Source of the DNA: Deinandra increscens subsp. villosa
Taxonomy: Eukaryota > Streptophyta > Magnoliopsida > Asterales > Asteraceae
Assembly (NCBI GenBank): GCA_039602395.1
Contig: JBCNJP010000027.1
Span: 38,573,841-38,637,840, forward strand
DNA length: 64,000 nt
Direction of reading: 5' to 3'
Positions within the stretch are counted from its first letter, which is position 1. Every line of letters starts with the position of its first letter. Below are positions 21,077 to 32,122 of this stretch, piece after piece. Below the pieces are notes generated by a model. The model was not told the DNA's origin. It ran no database searches and was given only the letters and a program-made list of their open reading frames with translations. The position numbers and the translations under genes are program-made.

Positions 21077-22060
21077 GTTAAGTGGTATAAAACGTAAAAG
21101 TTTAAAAGTCTCGTGATGAATATATAAAACTATAGAAGTATACTATAAGCGAAATAGAAAAGTTAAAAGTTTCATGGCAAAATTAGAAGACAAAAAAACT
21201 TAAAACAAAAATAAAAACTTTAAAAGTTAGAGGGTTAAAAAGTTAAGGAGTATAAAACGTAAAAGTCTAGAAGTCTCGTGGTGAACGTATAAAACTATAA
21301 AAGTATACTAAGTTAAGGAGTATAACACGTAAAAGTATAAAAGTCTCGTGGTGAAAGTATAAAACTATAAAAATATACTAAAAACGAAAGTAGAAAAATT
21401 AAAGGTTTCGTGGCCAAAGTAGAAGACAACAAAACTTAAAACACAAAAAAAAAATAAACTTTAAAAGTTAGAGGGTTAAAAAGTTAAGGGGTATAAAACG
21501 TAAAAGTCTAAAAGTCTTGTAGTGAAAGTATAAAACTATAAAAATATACTTAGTTAAGGGGTATAACACGTAAAAGTCTAAAAGTCTCATGGTGAAAGTA
21601 TAAAACTATAAAAGTATATTAAAAACGAAAGTAGAAAAGTTAAAAGTTTCGTGGCCAAAGTAGAAGACAACAAAACTTAAAACAAAAAAAAACTTTAAAA
21701 GTTAGAGGGTTAAAAAGTTAAGGGGTATAAAACGTAAAAGTCTAAAAGTCTTGTAATGAAAGTATAAAACTATAAAAATATACTAAAAACGAAAGTAAAA
21801 AAGTTAAAAGTTTCGTGGCCAAATTAGAAGACAAAAAAACTTAAAACAAAAAAAAACTTTAAAAGTTAGAGGGTTAAAAAGTTAAGGGGTATAAAACGTA
21901 AAAGTCTAAAAGTCTTGTAGTGAAAGTATAAACTATAAAAATATACTACAAACGAAAGTAAAAAAGTTAAAAGTTTCGTGGCCAAAGTAGAAGACAACAA
22001 AACTTAAAACAAAAAAAAACTTTAAAAGTTAAAGGATACAAAACGTAAGAGTATGAAACA
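21077..22060. repeat. Composite AT-rich minisatellite
   Basis: Units begin GTTAAGGGGTATAAAACG at about 21077, 21242, 21312, 21483, 21553, 21717, 21881 and a worn one near 22027. Spacing is 165, 70, 171, 70, 164, 164 and 146 bp, so twice a truncated 70-bp unit precedes a full-length one. Shared words include AAAACGTAAAAGTCT and GTTTCGTGGCCAAAGTAGAA. A hairpin-like CCCC...GCGGGG sequence sits just left (about 21028-21050), and minus-strand CTAG at 21011-21014 may be a worn Helitron end. Non-coding. Confidence 0.9.
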
Positions 22061-22287
22061 TATGTGACTAAACTATAAAAACCAAAAGTTTACTATTTCG
22101 TAAAAAAAATGTTTAAAAGTTTAAGAGGTAGAAACTGTCAAAACCCTAAAATTTTGTGGCCAATTTAAAAGAAACAAAAACTCTACTATTAATCACCAAG
22201 TTTCATTGTATATAATATAATTATGGAGTGGTTTGTATGTTTACTCGTATTGATTTTATTTATAATTCATGTGGTTGATATAGTTAT

Positions 22288-24766
22288 TGTGACATCCGAG
22301 AATTTCAAGGTTAACTTTCGTTAGACAATTCCGTTAGTTACGTTATAAGTGTTAACTTAGTAACTAATACTTAACTAGGCCGAATACGTCCACGTCCTTT
22401 GGTTGATCACCAAACCCGCCCATATATGTTATGTGTTCAATTATTTATGGTCATTATGTGCAAACGTGATTTAAATGCATAATTATTAATAAAAAGCATG
22501 ACTATTTAATTAATTGATAAATTATGTGACAAATTGCTTATTTGGATTATTATATGTTAACTGGGTAATTAAGTGTATGCATACATGTTTAATGATTGGG
22601 CTAGTAATTTGTTAATGATGGACTAATCATGGGCTAATGATGGCTAATCATTGGGGGCCCAAATCCCAATGAAAGCCCATGAGACCATTAGTATTTAAAT
22701 GAGATTAAACCCTAATTCTCTATTTTACATCATCATCCACAAACACACACACTCTCCATCCTCTCTCTCTCTCTCACGATTTTTGGACCAGCCCAAGAAC
22801 CACCAAGAATCAGCCATCATCTCTGGTTAGTGAAGATCATCCATCGATCCAAGAACAACCGTGAGTCCCATGACCATCTTTATGTGTTTTCTATGTGTTT
22901 TACCTTCAAAGCATGCTTAGATCTTCATGTAATCACTTGATCTTCTGTATTAATGCTTAGGAATGCTAGATCTATCATAAAAACAGTAACTTTATGTGTG
23001 AAACTGATCCATACTGAAGATTCATGCTAGATTAGGTTATTTTATGTAAAATGTGTTCTTGAAGATTTGATGATGAAAATGCATGTTTATGATGTTAAAA
23101 ATGCTCATGTGATGTTCCTAAATGATTATGTATGCTTAAAAATGAATTACATGAAGTATGGAGGCTGTTAGAAAGATTTTTAGTCAAATTTACGGGTTTT
23201 TTAGCGACTAGCGACACTGTGCATTCATTAGGAGAAACTATCCAGCGAAACTATGCATATCTCCTTCCAGCGACACTGTGCAGCGAAACTGTAGTGTCTC
23301 TCGTGAACGAAACTGCCGAGCATAGACCTTGTCCCTGAACGAAAGTTCAACCAGTTCCTGGCGAAACTAGCTAGCGAAACTGCCAGTTTCTCCAGCAGTT
23401 TCTCCAGCAGTTTCGCCAGGCTAAACCCAAACTTGTGCAACTTATTTAAATGTTATGCCATGACTTACATGATTATGCTATGATGAAACATGCTTTGATT
23501 TCTGTAATATGTGAACCCTTGTTTATGATCAACCATCGGTGTCGTGTGTCGTTATGTCGTGTCGTAGTTCCAACGTGCTATGTTATGGGCCATAGTGACG
23601 ATAAGTTAATGATTAGACACAAAACTAATACTTAAGACCTAAACGTGTTCATAGGTCTTCGTTAAGCAATAATTGGATTAATTAGCAAGTGTAGCTGAGC
23701 AACCTAAGGTGAGTTTCACTAACCCTTTAATTGTGAGCCCGTTTGGGACACAACGAATGAACTTAACGAAAAACAACGCTGACATTTTGAGGTATTACCG
23801 AATGGGATACCTGTTATGGACGTTGGAGTGTTTTATGGGGAGCACTTGCAACTGTCCATCCTTGGGGTTTCAATTGAAATCTGGAAACGACCATTTTGAC
23901 ACATAAACTCTTTTTAGGATTTCGAATGAAATCCAGAATAAACATTTTTAATATGACTAGTGTAGGTTAAAGTCTAAACCAAATGATATCACATGATTTC
24001 TAAGGATGCCTTAAAAACTTAAAAGTCCTCAATTTAGTATTGTTGATCTGAGAAGCGAGGGGATGTTGGGTAGATCTACTGAGGGTTTGACAAACCCTGC
24101 TCCGCGGTACACAAATGTGTAACCAACCGGTTGGAGGCCGAACGGAGTTCAATATCAGCCTGTTTTAGTTGTGGGCCTCCCGAAAGGGACACAACTGGAG
24201 GCACCAACCATCGGCGAATGCCGAACTCTGTTACGTCAGCTTTCAGCCCTAGTACGACTTCCTTAGTGCATGGAAACCGGATTAGCTACCCGCGATATCG
24301 GTTAACCGCTTTAACTTTTACTTAACTAGTGCATATTCGGTAATTCAACACTTGGCAATGTTTTGCAAATCTATTACTTATTTATATGTTGATGAATACG
24401 ATTATGAGACCGGGCCAATGCATGTCATGCCCACCGTGAACTCACCAACCGTTAGGTTGACACTTGTGTGGTTTTCACTTTTGCAGATCGCTGAGGAGTA
24501 TCCACTGGGGGTTGGCATGGCACAAGAAGACATTTACTTTTATTAACTAAACTGGGAATTTGAATTTGAAACAATGATTTGTCAAGCACGTGGTTAGTGC
24601 CAAGATACTGATGTTTTATTCCGCTGCGTACCTTAAACTGTTTTCATTATAAATGTTTGGACTTTACTCTGATTCGTTTAGTATTTGTAACTAATGGTTG
24701 TGGTCCTAGTTTGTTCGCACCCCTTAACGGTATAAACCCCGTTAGTGGTTATTTGGGGGTGTGACA
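22288..24766 (+). repeat. Solo LTR, 2.48 kb, 5-bp TSD
   Basis: Starts TGTGACATCC and ends GGGGTGTGACA, flanked by the perfect 5-bp TSD GTTAT (22283-22287 and 24767-24771). Inside, a TATA-poor promoter-like stretch leads into a CT-rich leader (about 22735-22790) and a donor-like CCGTGAGTCC near 22860. A cluster of AGCGAAACTG/CAGTTTC words lies at 23200-23420. The TGTGACA ends resemble the large gypsy LTRs elsewhere in the window. No internal region remains, so it arose by LTR-LTR recombination. Confidence 0.85.
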
Positions 24767-24771
24767 GTTAT

Positions 24772-25754
24772 CTTTAGGTTATTTATCATTAGTATATAAT
24801 TTAAGGCATGAGACCTGACTGGATGAATTTATAGATATATTTGGTTGAGTAGATGTGTTACTTTAGAGTTGGATCTGAATAAAATGATTCTCGTCTGTGT
24901 TAGAATCTTTCATATTCACTAGTGAGTTGACCGTATACTATTACATCTCCTTAGTGGTATTTAAGGGGTTCTAAGTTATAAGCATTATTTAATTAAAGTT
25001 GCTTTCGTGATCTCAGGTGGTTAACGTGTGTCTATAACGTTAGTTTTCCTATGATTGTGGGATTAGCAAGCATCATATAGGTAATTAATTCGTTATAGCA
25101 TTTCACAAAGTTGTTGGTACTTCATAGTAGCAGGGTTCTAAGGTAGCCAGACCATTGCACGAGGGTCCTAGAAATCTATTCGACTAAGTGACATCGTGAC
25201 CGGGGATTAGTCTATTTAATGAATAGTTATCATAAACAAAGTCAGTTTAAAGAAAGTTTTCATTATGGTTTTTTTTTACATTAAAAATATAATAATATAT
25301 TTTTCTGATATCCTTTGCATTTCTATTTTTTTTCAAACATTTTTTCTAATAAGAGTCTGTTTTAATTTGTAGCAAGCTGAAAGCCAGAAACGTTAATTTT
25401 TTTTATTGGTTGCTTTATATTTATCATTACAATAATTAATATGAGTTGGGTTATTTGAAAATTTTAAAAGAAAATTAAGACTTGAGCCCCCAATTTTAAA
25501 GTTCGTTTGGGGTCTTCAAAAATTTTGAGCCGGCCCTGTTAGTAACCTATTTAAAAGAAATGTTTTGTCTTTTAAGAAACTTCTATAATAGTAAACATTA
25601 TTTGTTCTTATTTGACACGAGCCGAACTGGATCGCCGATCCGAACATATACATCGAAACACAATGATAGAATTTTTTTTCGGTCACCACTAAAAAAAATT
25701 CAAGCTCCGCCACTGATGATGCCGACACAAGGTGTTCACAAACTGGTTATCTTG
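24772..25754. other. Intergenic, no recognised gene
   Basis: AT-rich. Sequences resembling hAT ends occur (GAGCCGGCCCTG near 25540 and GCTCCGCCACTG near 25703), but no matching partner ends or 8-bp duplication was found. Confidence 0.5.
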
Positions 25755-26137
25755 TTCTTTTGGGATGAGCACCAATTTCTCGAAGAACTAAAAAAAGTCA
25801 ATGGTTTCATGTTCATCAGTAGAGGCGAAATATCGATCTATGGCTACAACTGTTAGTGAAATTTTATGGCTTCGCTGGCTCCGGGAAGAATTACGAGCAA
25901 CCCCTAAAGGTGTTACACCTTTGTTTTGTGACAACCTTGCAGCTCGTCGCATTGCCAATAATCCTATTTTTCATGAACATACCAAGTGGTAAGTATGTCG
26001 AGATGGACTATTATTTTCTTCGAAAAAGAGATAGAGAGAAAGTTCTTCCGTTGTATATCGAAAGAAAGAAGCAAATTGCTGATTTATTTACCAAGCTGTT
26101 GGTTGCAAACAGTTACGCATGCTCCTTGACAAGTTAA
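25755..26137 (+). pseudogene. Ty1/copia RNase H fragment
   Basis: Plus-strand frames give SCSSVEAKYRSMATTVSE, the active-site region CDNLAARRIANNP, HTKW and QIADLFTKLL, the ordered C-terminal motifs of copia RNase H. One frameshift lies near 25985. Everything upstream (gag to reverse transcriptase) is missing. Divergent from the other copia elements in the window. Confidence 0.8.
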
Positions 26138-26169
26138 AAGTTTGTGATCTCCACGCTCCAACTTAAAGG

Positions 26170-26350
26170 AGAGTATTGGATTCGAATGCTAGCATGGCTA
26201 TCTAGTTGGCTATTCCGATGTTATCATGGTTTCAAATATTTTTACTTATCTTATTGTTTCCTATATAGAGATAGGTTCGGTTGCTCACCAATTCGTGGAG
26301 CCTCAAATATTATTTATACTTTTATCTCTGAACGAATGAATCAAGCTTTT
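26170..26350 (+). repeat. Probable 3' LTR remnant of the copia fragment
   Basis: A purine tract AAAGGAGAG (about 26165-26173) just after the RNase H end is followed by TATTGGATTCG, the position and style of a copia 3' LTR start. The right end is not defined; about 180 bp up to the AT-rich stretch looks LTR-like. Confidence 0.4.
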
Positions 26351-26643
26351 CCAATATCAAAATTTTTATAATGCTTATTGTTGTTCAACATACAAGCAAC
26401 TTTATGACCAAATAGATAGATACAAACAGCATTACAAATGATCCCACGAGTGTGGCAGTTCACTGTTCCAAAATAGGTTAAATGTTATATTTCTAAGTAC
26501 CAGTTAATGAAAATCATATATATATATTTTGAAGTTGGAATAGAAATTGGTATAAACAGAAGAAAACGAAACCCAATTGAGAGTATAGTTGTTGCTTTCT
26601 TATTGTTGTTCTTGAGTGACATACAATGAACTTTATGACCAAG

Positions 26644-26665
26644 TAGATAGATAGATAGATAGATA
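26644..26665. repeat. (TAGA)n microsatellite
   Basis: Five and a half uninterrupted TAGA units, about 50 bp downstream of the reductase stop codon and likely within its 3' untranslated region. Confidence 0.9.
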
Positions 26666-26715
26666 CAAAACAGCATTCAGTACAAATGATCCATATATAA
26701 ATCAACACACACACA

Positions 26716-27933
26716 CTAATGATCAGCCAGATTAATTTCAGAAAGCAACGACTTATTCGAGAAGAAAGCGGTTACGTTGCCAATTACGAGCTCAGTAACT
26801 TTATTAAACGACTCGGGTGTCAGGATAGCTCTGTGTGGAGACAGAACAACGTTGTCAAGCACAAACAGCTGTTTTGGTACCTCGGGTTCATTCTCAAACA
26901 CATCAAGACCTGCTCCTCCAAGCTCCCCTTGGACCAACAACCTCACCAGTTCGTTTTCGTCCACAAGGGCCCCACGCCCAATGTTGACGATAACGCCCTT
27001 CTTCCCGAGGGCCTTCAAGACTTCGGTGTTGATGATGTGGCGGGTTTTATCGGACAAGGCGCAGCAAACGATGAGAGAATCACAGTTGGTTGCGAGATCA
27101 AGGGCGTTGGGGTAGAATGCATAATTAGTGGGCTTCTTTTGACGAGAGGTATAGGCAATGGTGCAGCCGAAGGGCTCGAGCCGTTTAGCCACCAAGGTGC
27201 CGATATTTCCAAGCCCAACAATCCCAACACGTCTCCCCCCTAACTGAATTAATGAATGAAATAAGTTTGATTTATATTATATGATTATCAATTATCAATT
27301 ATCAATTATCAATTATAATAATAAGCCAGCTAGGGTGGGTACTGGGTCATTCCTTCAACAATTAAAGATACAACAAGTAAGTTTGAGGTGAATTTATCTT
27401 CAACAATTTCTAATAATATAAGCGAATCGATGGATTAATTGATTAATTAATTAAAGCAGGAAGGAGGGAGATGGATCTACCTTGTTTCCAAGAGGATAAA
27501 GGCCGTTGACGGGCCACAATCCGGCGCGAACATACCTATCGGCGGCAGAAACACGGCGGAGGACGTCGATCAAAAGGCCGATAGCATAATCGGCTCCGTC
27601 TTCAGAGAAGGCTGATCCGGCGCTAGTGACGCGAATATGACGGCGGCGGCACTCTGCTAAATCAATATGGTCAACGCCGGCGGAGGTTCCAACGACGCAC
27701 TGAAGGGAAGGGTACTGGTCCAGGTGCTCCGATGTGAGGGGGCTAGGACCGAAGACGATTAGGAGGCGAGCAGATGGGCGGTGGATCGGGTACAAGGGAT
27801 CCGAAGGTTCAATCGGGTTGAAGACGTGCTTAGCCCAGGGGGTGGCTAGATTGAAATGAGGAAGGCGATGGATGATGACAGCAGGGAGATCGCCGGCGAT
27901 CATGCTTGTAGTTGTTGACTGGGAGTCGGCCAT
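26716..27933 (-). CDS. HPR3: Glyoxylate/hydroxypyruvate (hydroxyphenylpyruvate) reductase, HPR3-like
   Basis: Two exons: 27933-27481 and 27243-26716, with a 237-nt GT-AG intron (donor AAG|GTAGAT, acceptor TTCAG|TTA) in phase 0; the protein is 326 residues. It belongs to the D-isomer 2-hydroxyacid dehydrogenases, which reduce hydroxypyruvate, glyoxylate or 4-hydroxyphenylpyruvate with NAD(P)H. The Rossmann motif GLGNIG is at residues 161-166. The expected catalytic set is Arg241 (NIGRGALVDE), Glu270 (DVFENEP) and His288 (SPHRA). Length matches plant HPR3 (about 320). There is no peroxisomal SKL-type tail (ends ADH) and no transit peptide, so it is probably cytosolic. The start MADSQS is preferred over an in-frame Met at 27981, which would add a basic 16-residue extension. 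No defects are seen. HPR3 versus the closely related HPPR/HPR2 name is uncertain. Confidence 0.93.
27244..27480 (-). other. Intron of the reductase gene
   Basis: Canonical GT-AG boundaries restore the frame from ...PLGNK to LGGRRVGIVG. Contains four tandem copies of an ATTATCA-type heptamer at about 27286-27316. Confidence 0.88.
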
Positions 27934-28091
27934 GCCTGCTTCTTGTTGACTCACTGTGTGATGCTCTTTCTTTCTTTTCAATTACGCATATATTGTGATT
28001 GTTCTGTTTAACACTCCGAATGAATGAATGAATCTTGGGATCCGTAATGATTTTATAATAAAAGAAAAATCTCAAGTAACTCTATTTTATG

Positions 28092-28408
28092 TTGGCCAGC
28101 AATAATTTCATTAATTTTTGTATAATACAATATTTTTACTTTTATACACTATATTTTTAATAAGTCCATTTCACTAACCTCCATTACTATATAGAATTTA
28201 AATAATCTCAATTATTGTCTATTGGTGTAGCAATAATCTCAAACTATTATCTATCTGCTGGCAATAATCTCAACTATTTTATTTAAGGAATCTACATCAG
28301 CATATAGTAATGACGGTTAGTGAGATGGACGAAAAGATTATAAAAAATAAAGGTATAAAGATAAGACTTTTGTTTACAAAAAAATTGGTGGGATTATTTT
28401 CTGCCAAT
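28092..28408. repeat. Foldback (MITE-like) inverted repeat upstream of the reductase gene
   Basis: Left arm 28092-28193 and right arm 28301-28408 are imperfect inverted copies. For example CACTAACCTCCATTACTATA on the left matches the complement of TATAGTAATGACGGTTAGTG on the right, and TTGGCCAGCAATAAT matches the outermost right bases. The spacer is about 107 bp. It lies 160-475 bp upstream of the reductase start codon, within its likely promoter. Confidence 0.7.
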
Positions 28409-29445
28409 AGATAATATTTGAGATTATTTGAATCCATTTTTTTTTAATAAAACCACCCAATACTTGGTATCAAACCTGATATCTTCTTCAAAGCACGTGT
28501 ATCACATATATATATATATATATTTACAATCATCTATCCTACTTATAAACTACACCATAAGAGCATGGGGTGTGGTCCACGTGAGAGCCGACGTGACTTG
28601 AACCTCTCACATCATGGAACACCACCCCCAGTGATGTAAGACGGCGTACAAGCGTGGTCATGTATGTGATTGAAGAATATGCATCGCCGCTATTCGTCAA
28701 ATGGCATATGGAAGTGCTACCGATTCGTTTGATGAATACTTGAAGATGTCCGAAAGAACAATCAGGTTGTACGTGTATTCAAAAATTTTCTAAAGCTATG
28801 GTTCGTTTGTACAAAGAAATAGATATTTACAAAAACCCACGGCGGGTAACATTAAACAAATATACCTAGCACATGAAGTTCGACATGGGTTTTTCCGGGA
28901 TGCTTGGTAACATCAATGCACACATTGGGAGTGGGAGAACTGCCATAACACGTGGCGTGGTTAGTTTATGCATGGTTACCACAATCATCCTTCCCTAATG
29001 CTCGAAGTCGTTGCATCATATGACATGGGATATGGCATGCATATTTTTAGTGTTGATGGTTCCAATAATGACATTAATGTTTTAGATTAATTGCCTCTTT
29101 TTAACGAGATAATAGATGGAAAATATCTTGATCTTCTCTTGAACTAAAAGGAGTAACATTGTAACCTCCGGCCCCTCATACCACCAATACTATCCGCTTT
29201 GCCCACGAGAAGCTCACGTGACCGACGAGGGATTTGCTTAGGCTATTACAAACAACCCCCTGGACTCGTCGTCCTCGATGAGGTTTGCCTTAACTTCCCA
29301 ATCAGGATGTGGAATTTGCTTGTGGAGTCCATCTTCACACATGCGGGGACTCACCATCTTTATGAGGTTTGCCCAATCATCCCCAAGGGTACATGAGTGG
29401 CATTGATACCATTTGTAACATCCGACCCCTGACATTGATACCATT

Positions 29446-29713
29446 TGTAACATCCGACCCCTCATACCACCGAAATTGTCCACTTTGCCTACGAGGAGCT
29501 CACAAATTTGCTTTTGGTTGTCCGAATAAAAACTTCCTAGGGAGGTCACCCATCATTGGATTGTCGCACTCAAGCATACTTAACTATGGAGTTCTTCGCT
29601 CATCCATAGACAATGCACCCAAAACGCGTTGGTGATACTTTAGGTAAGGCAATCCTTATGAACCAGGAATCTCTCTCATCCACGACCGATGTGGGTTTGC
29701 CTAGGGTCTTACA
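29446..29713 (-). repeat. Cassandra 5' LTR
   Basis: 268 bp, TGTAAGACCC...GTTACA on the element strand. The 5S-like block occupies about 29533-29601. A 30-bp piece including the LTR end and primer site is duplicated directly outside it (TGTAACATCCGACCCC at 29414 and 29446). Confidence 0.8.
29533..29601 (-). ncRNA. 5S rRNA-like Pol III promoter segment inside the LTR
   Basis: On the minus strand GAACTCCATAGTTAAGTATG and TGATGGGTGACCTCC align with the 3' half of plant 5S rRNA, covering the A box and C box of its internal RNA polymerase III promoter. It is part of the Cassandra LTR and not a functional 5S gene: the 5' half is absent and several positions are changed. Confidence 0.8.
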
Positions 29714-30406
29714 AATATATATACTAGCTTAAATGTTATTTAGGTGATAGAATATATCTAGAATACGCTACCATAGTCAAGTCTCTTACGTTTCTTGAGG
29801 GTCTGATGCGTGCAACTTACAAAAAAGCTCACGAAGCAGTAAGAAAATATATTAAACGAATGTTTGGTCACTTAAAGAGTAAGTGGCATACCATTGAACA
29901 TCCGACACGAGCCTGGTCACAAAAGAAGATACATAACATAATGTACGAGTGTTACATTATGCATAATGTGATTCTAGAGGAAGAGAGACAAACGATTTTT
30001 CAATTCAATGAATCAGAATTGACTACAACATATAAGGAGGTTGATGAGGATCAAAAGCGACCACACCGTATGGAAATACATAACTCAGATATGCACTACC
30101 AACTTAAAGGTGAACTTAATAGAACATATTTACGAGCGTTTAATAACGTAGCCCTTTATATTTATTATTTTGCGTAATCTTTTGTTTAAGTTTAAATGTT
30201 ATTTTTTTAGTTTTATGTTATTTTCTTATTATTATAAATGTGTTAAATTAAAAAAAATATATATATTAAAAACGAAACCCCCACATTCAGATGCACATAC
30301 TCTTCCCCATGTTAGTGGCGAGTGATGTGAGTGTGAGGGAGGTGGGTGAGTGGTTCCTACTTGGCGTCACTTTTCCCTCACATGGTAGTGACCATACCTC
30401 ATGCCC

Positions 30407-30923
30407 TAAATTACAGTTGTTTGAGTTTTAGCGTGAGACCTCTCTAAATGATGTGGAGCTCATACAATCGATAATTAAAGTCTCTCCTACTGGGCCACCA
30501 ACCCCAATATGTATCACTTACTAATATTTAATTTCCCGCTTTCATCAAAATTAACGTGTTATTAAGCCAATCGATAATTAGGGGGTTTGAAATACTAAAA
30601 CAAACTTTCCAGACTGATTGTAACAGTTGTGTCAAATGTCACCATAAAGCCGGCCAAATTGATTTGATATTAAGGTTTAATAGCATAATTATTGCAATTG
30701 GCATCTTGGTTTAATGACATGGAGAATGAGGATTAGAGCTTGGGGCGTCTTAAGGTCACATGTTCTATCCTGACTCTGGGGGTTTTTCAACAGTTGTGGG
30801 TTTCCTTCTAGACTGGTGGAATGATGATGGTGTGGCTGATGTACGAGTTTCTCTTAATAGGAGACATTCCAGTCAATCGGCTTTAGTCGTTTAAAAAGAT
30901 TGTGGTTTTACTAGCTTAGGCAA
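30407..30923. other. Intergenic, no recognised gene
   Basis: No open frame of note. A stretch at about 30735-30780 (GGTCACATGTTCTATCCTGA) is weakly like a tRNA-derived box B, too poor to call. Confidence 0.5.
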
Positions 30924-32122
30924 TGTCACACCCCAACCGACGGCGAAAGATGTCGGGCGCGATGATTGTCCAGATGCACACAACACTATTTTAATGTTGC
31001 GATATTCTTAATCAACCCATTTCATATGACATAAATAATCAATACAATACAAGAAACAATTCAATGATACATGACACTTTAACTTATTTAATTAGGTCAC
31101 GCTAAGTCTGCATGCGATCCTATGGTGTCGTCAATAGAGCTAAACATTATCAAACAACACAACCCGCAACATATATAAAATAAAGATCAACTACGAATAG
31201 TTGGTGAGTAAACATAGGTTTAGGGTACTACATAGATTAAAGCATGCGAATCAATAAGTTACGAGTAATCGAGTAAAGCAAACCAGTGAATGAGATGGAA
31301 CAAATAAGCTGCATGAGCCAACCCTGACCTCAAGGTTTCCAATCACAAGGCGCCCAAGCCAAGGCAGGCCAAGTGGGCTTGTCAAACTAATAGATCTATT
31401 GCCATAACCCCGACTTTTTATAGTTAATGTCACGCGAGTATGAGTATGAGTATGAGTATGAGTCCAACCACAACATAGCACAAATAAACACATAAGTTCA
31501 CATACTAGATCACAGATAACAACATAGAGTTCACATGTAGTTTTAGTGTAAAGAATATCGAGTAAGGGTTTTGAATATGATACATGTTGCACCCCAAATT
31601 GTTTAAAAGAAAGAGGGGCTATGAATACTCATATTGGATTGATCGAAATGAGCCTCGCAAATAGAACGATTCAAAGGTCACGAATTTGGTCCTATTGTAT
31701 AAAAGATAAGATGTTAAGTTTCGGAGTTTGGCCGGGAGTTACAGTTTTGCGAAATAGATGTGCGAAAATTGGTTTTTAGTTTAGTGCACTACTTTTAGAA
31801 TTTTGACAGCTTGCGGGTTGTAACTTAAGGTGCAATTTTAAAATATCAAACGTCTTCCAAAAATCACCAAAATTTACAGGTTGCTAGTTTAATGTATCCC
31901 GAACAAACTTTTGTTTAGAATACGTCTTATGAAAATGCTACGAAGCTGCTCAAAACAGCCTCACAAGACAAGAGGTGCTGAAACGTACATCTGTCTTGTA
32001 AGGACTGTTTTGAACTCCTCGGGTCGAGCTAGGACACGAGTAGACTACCGTTGGAAAGCTAACTCAACGAACTTAATCATGGAGTTTGAGTTTGTTTAGT
32101 TTCTCTTTGTTATGACCAAGAT
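30924..32122 (-). repeat. Gypsy LTR fragment (same family as 40516-43258)
   Basis: On the minus strand the last about 700 bp (30924-31632) match 42560-43258, including the GGGTGCAACATGTATCATAT word, the alternating ACTCATACTCATACTC tract and the terminal GGGGTGTGACA. Homology ends at 31633. The remaining 31633-32122 is LTR-like sequence with a hairpin (CAAAACAG...CTGTTTTG, about 31952-32012). The copia LTR at 32123 interrupts it. Confidence 0.75.

Larger units (their letters stand above)
29160..29713 (-). mobile_element. Cassandra-type TRIM retrotransposon with 5S rRNA-like LTR
   Basis: LTR-like ends TGTAA...TTACA occur twice. The 5' LTR on the minus strand is 29446-29713 (268 bp). The other copy, 29160-29251, is only 92 bp because its centre, including the 5S-like part, is deleted. 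The internal region is 194 bp. Just inside the 5' LTR the minus strand reads TGGTATCA, the initiator-tRNA primer site. Flanking bases AACAT and AATAT may be a 5-bp duplication with one change. A tiny non-coding LTR element with 5S sequence in its LTR defines Cassandra. Confidence 0.8.
28675..30177 (+). pseudogene. PIF/Harbinger transposase, degraded and split
   Basis: The left piece reads IRQMAYGSATDSFDEYLKMSERTIRLYV (28692-28776; long motif split by family, key residues SATDSFDEYL), then AHEVRHGF, GMLGNINAH near 28900 where the first catalytic Asp should be (Asn here), and GSNNDINVL near 29050. After the inserted element at 29160-29713 it resumes with IYLEYATIV, FGHLKSKW and IMYECYIMHN (29806-30177). 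The third catalytic Glu is Lys (YIKRMFG). The N-terminal part and several frames are lost, so it is inactive. Confidence 0.82.
28561..30406 (+). mobile_element. PIF/Harbinger DNA transposon (TAA TSD), interrupted
   Basis: The left end GAGCATGGGGTGTGGTC and the right end read inward, GGGCATGAGGTATGGTC, are inverted, flanked by TAA (28558-28560 and 30407-30409). A broken transposase on the plus strand and a nested Cassandra-type element at 29160-29713 lie inside. Net element length without the insertion is about 1.3 kb. Confidence 0.83.

Noticed and set aside
25133..25550. hAT-like element between CAGGGTTCTAAGG and GAGCCGGCCCTG
   Set aside because: The end similarity is short and the putative 8-bp flanks (ATAGTAGC against TTAGTAAC) match at only six positions.
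26719..27243. 174-residue plus-strand frame over the reductase exon 2
   Set aside because: Antisense shadow of the real exon.
29238..29635. Open frames across the Cassandra element
   Set aside because: TRIM elements are non-coding; the frames cross LTR and 5S-like sequence without known motifs.
30700..30890. tRNA-derived SINE
   Set aside because: Only a weak box-B-like word; no convincing box A, tail or duplication.
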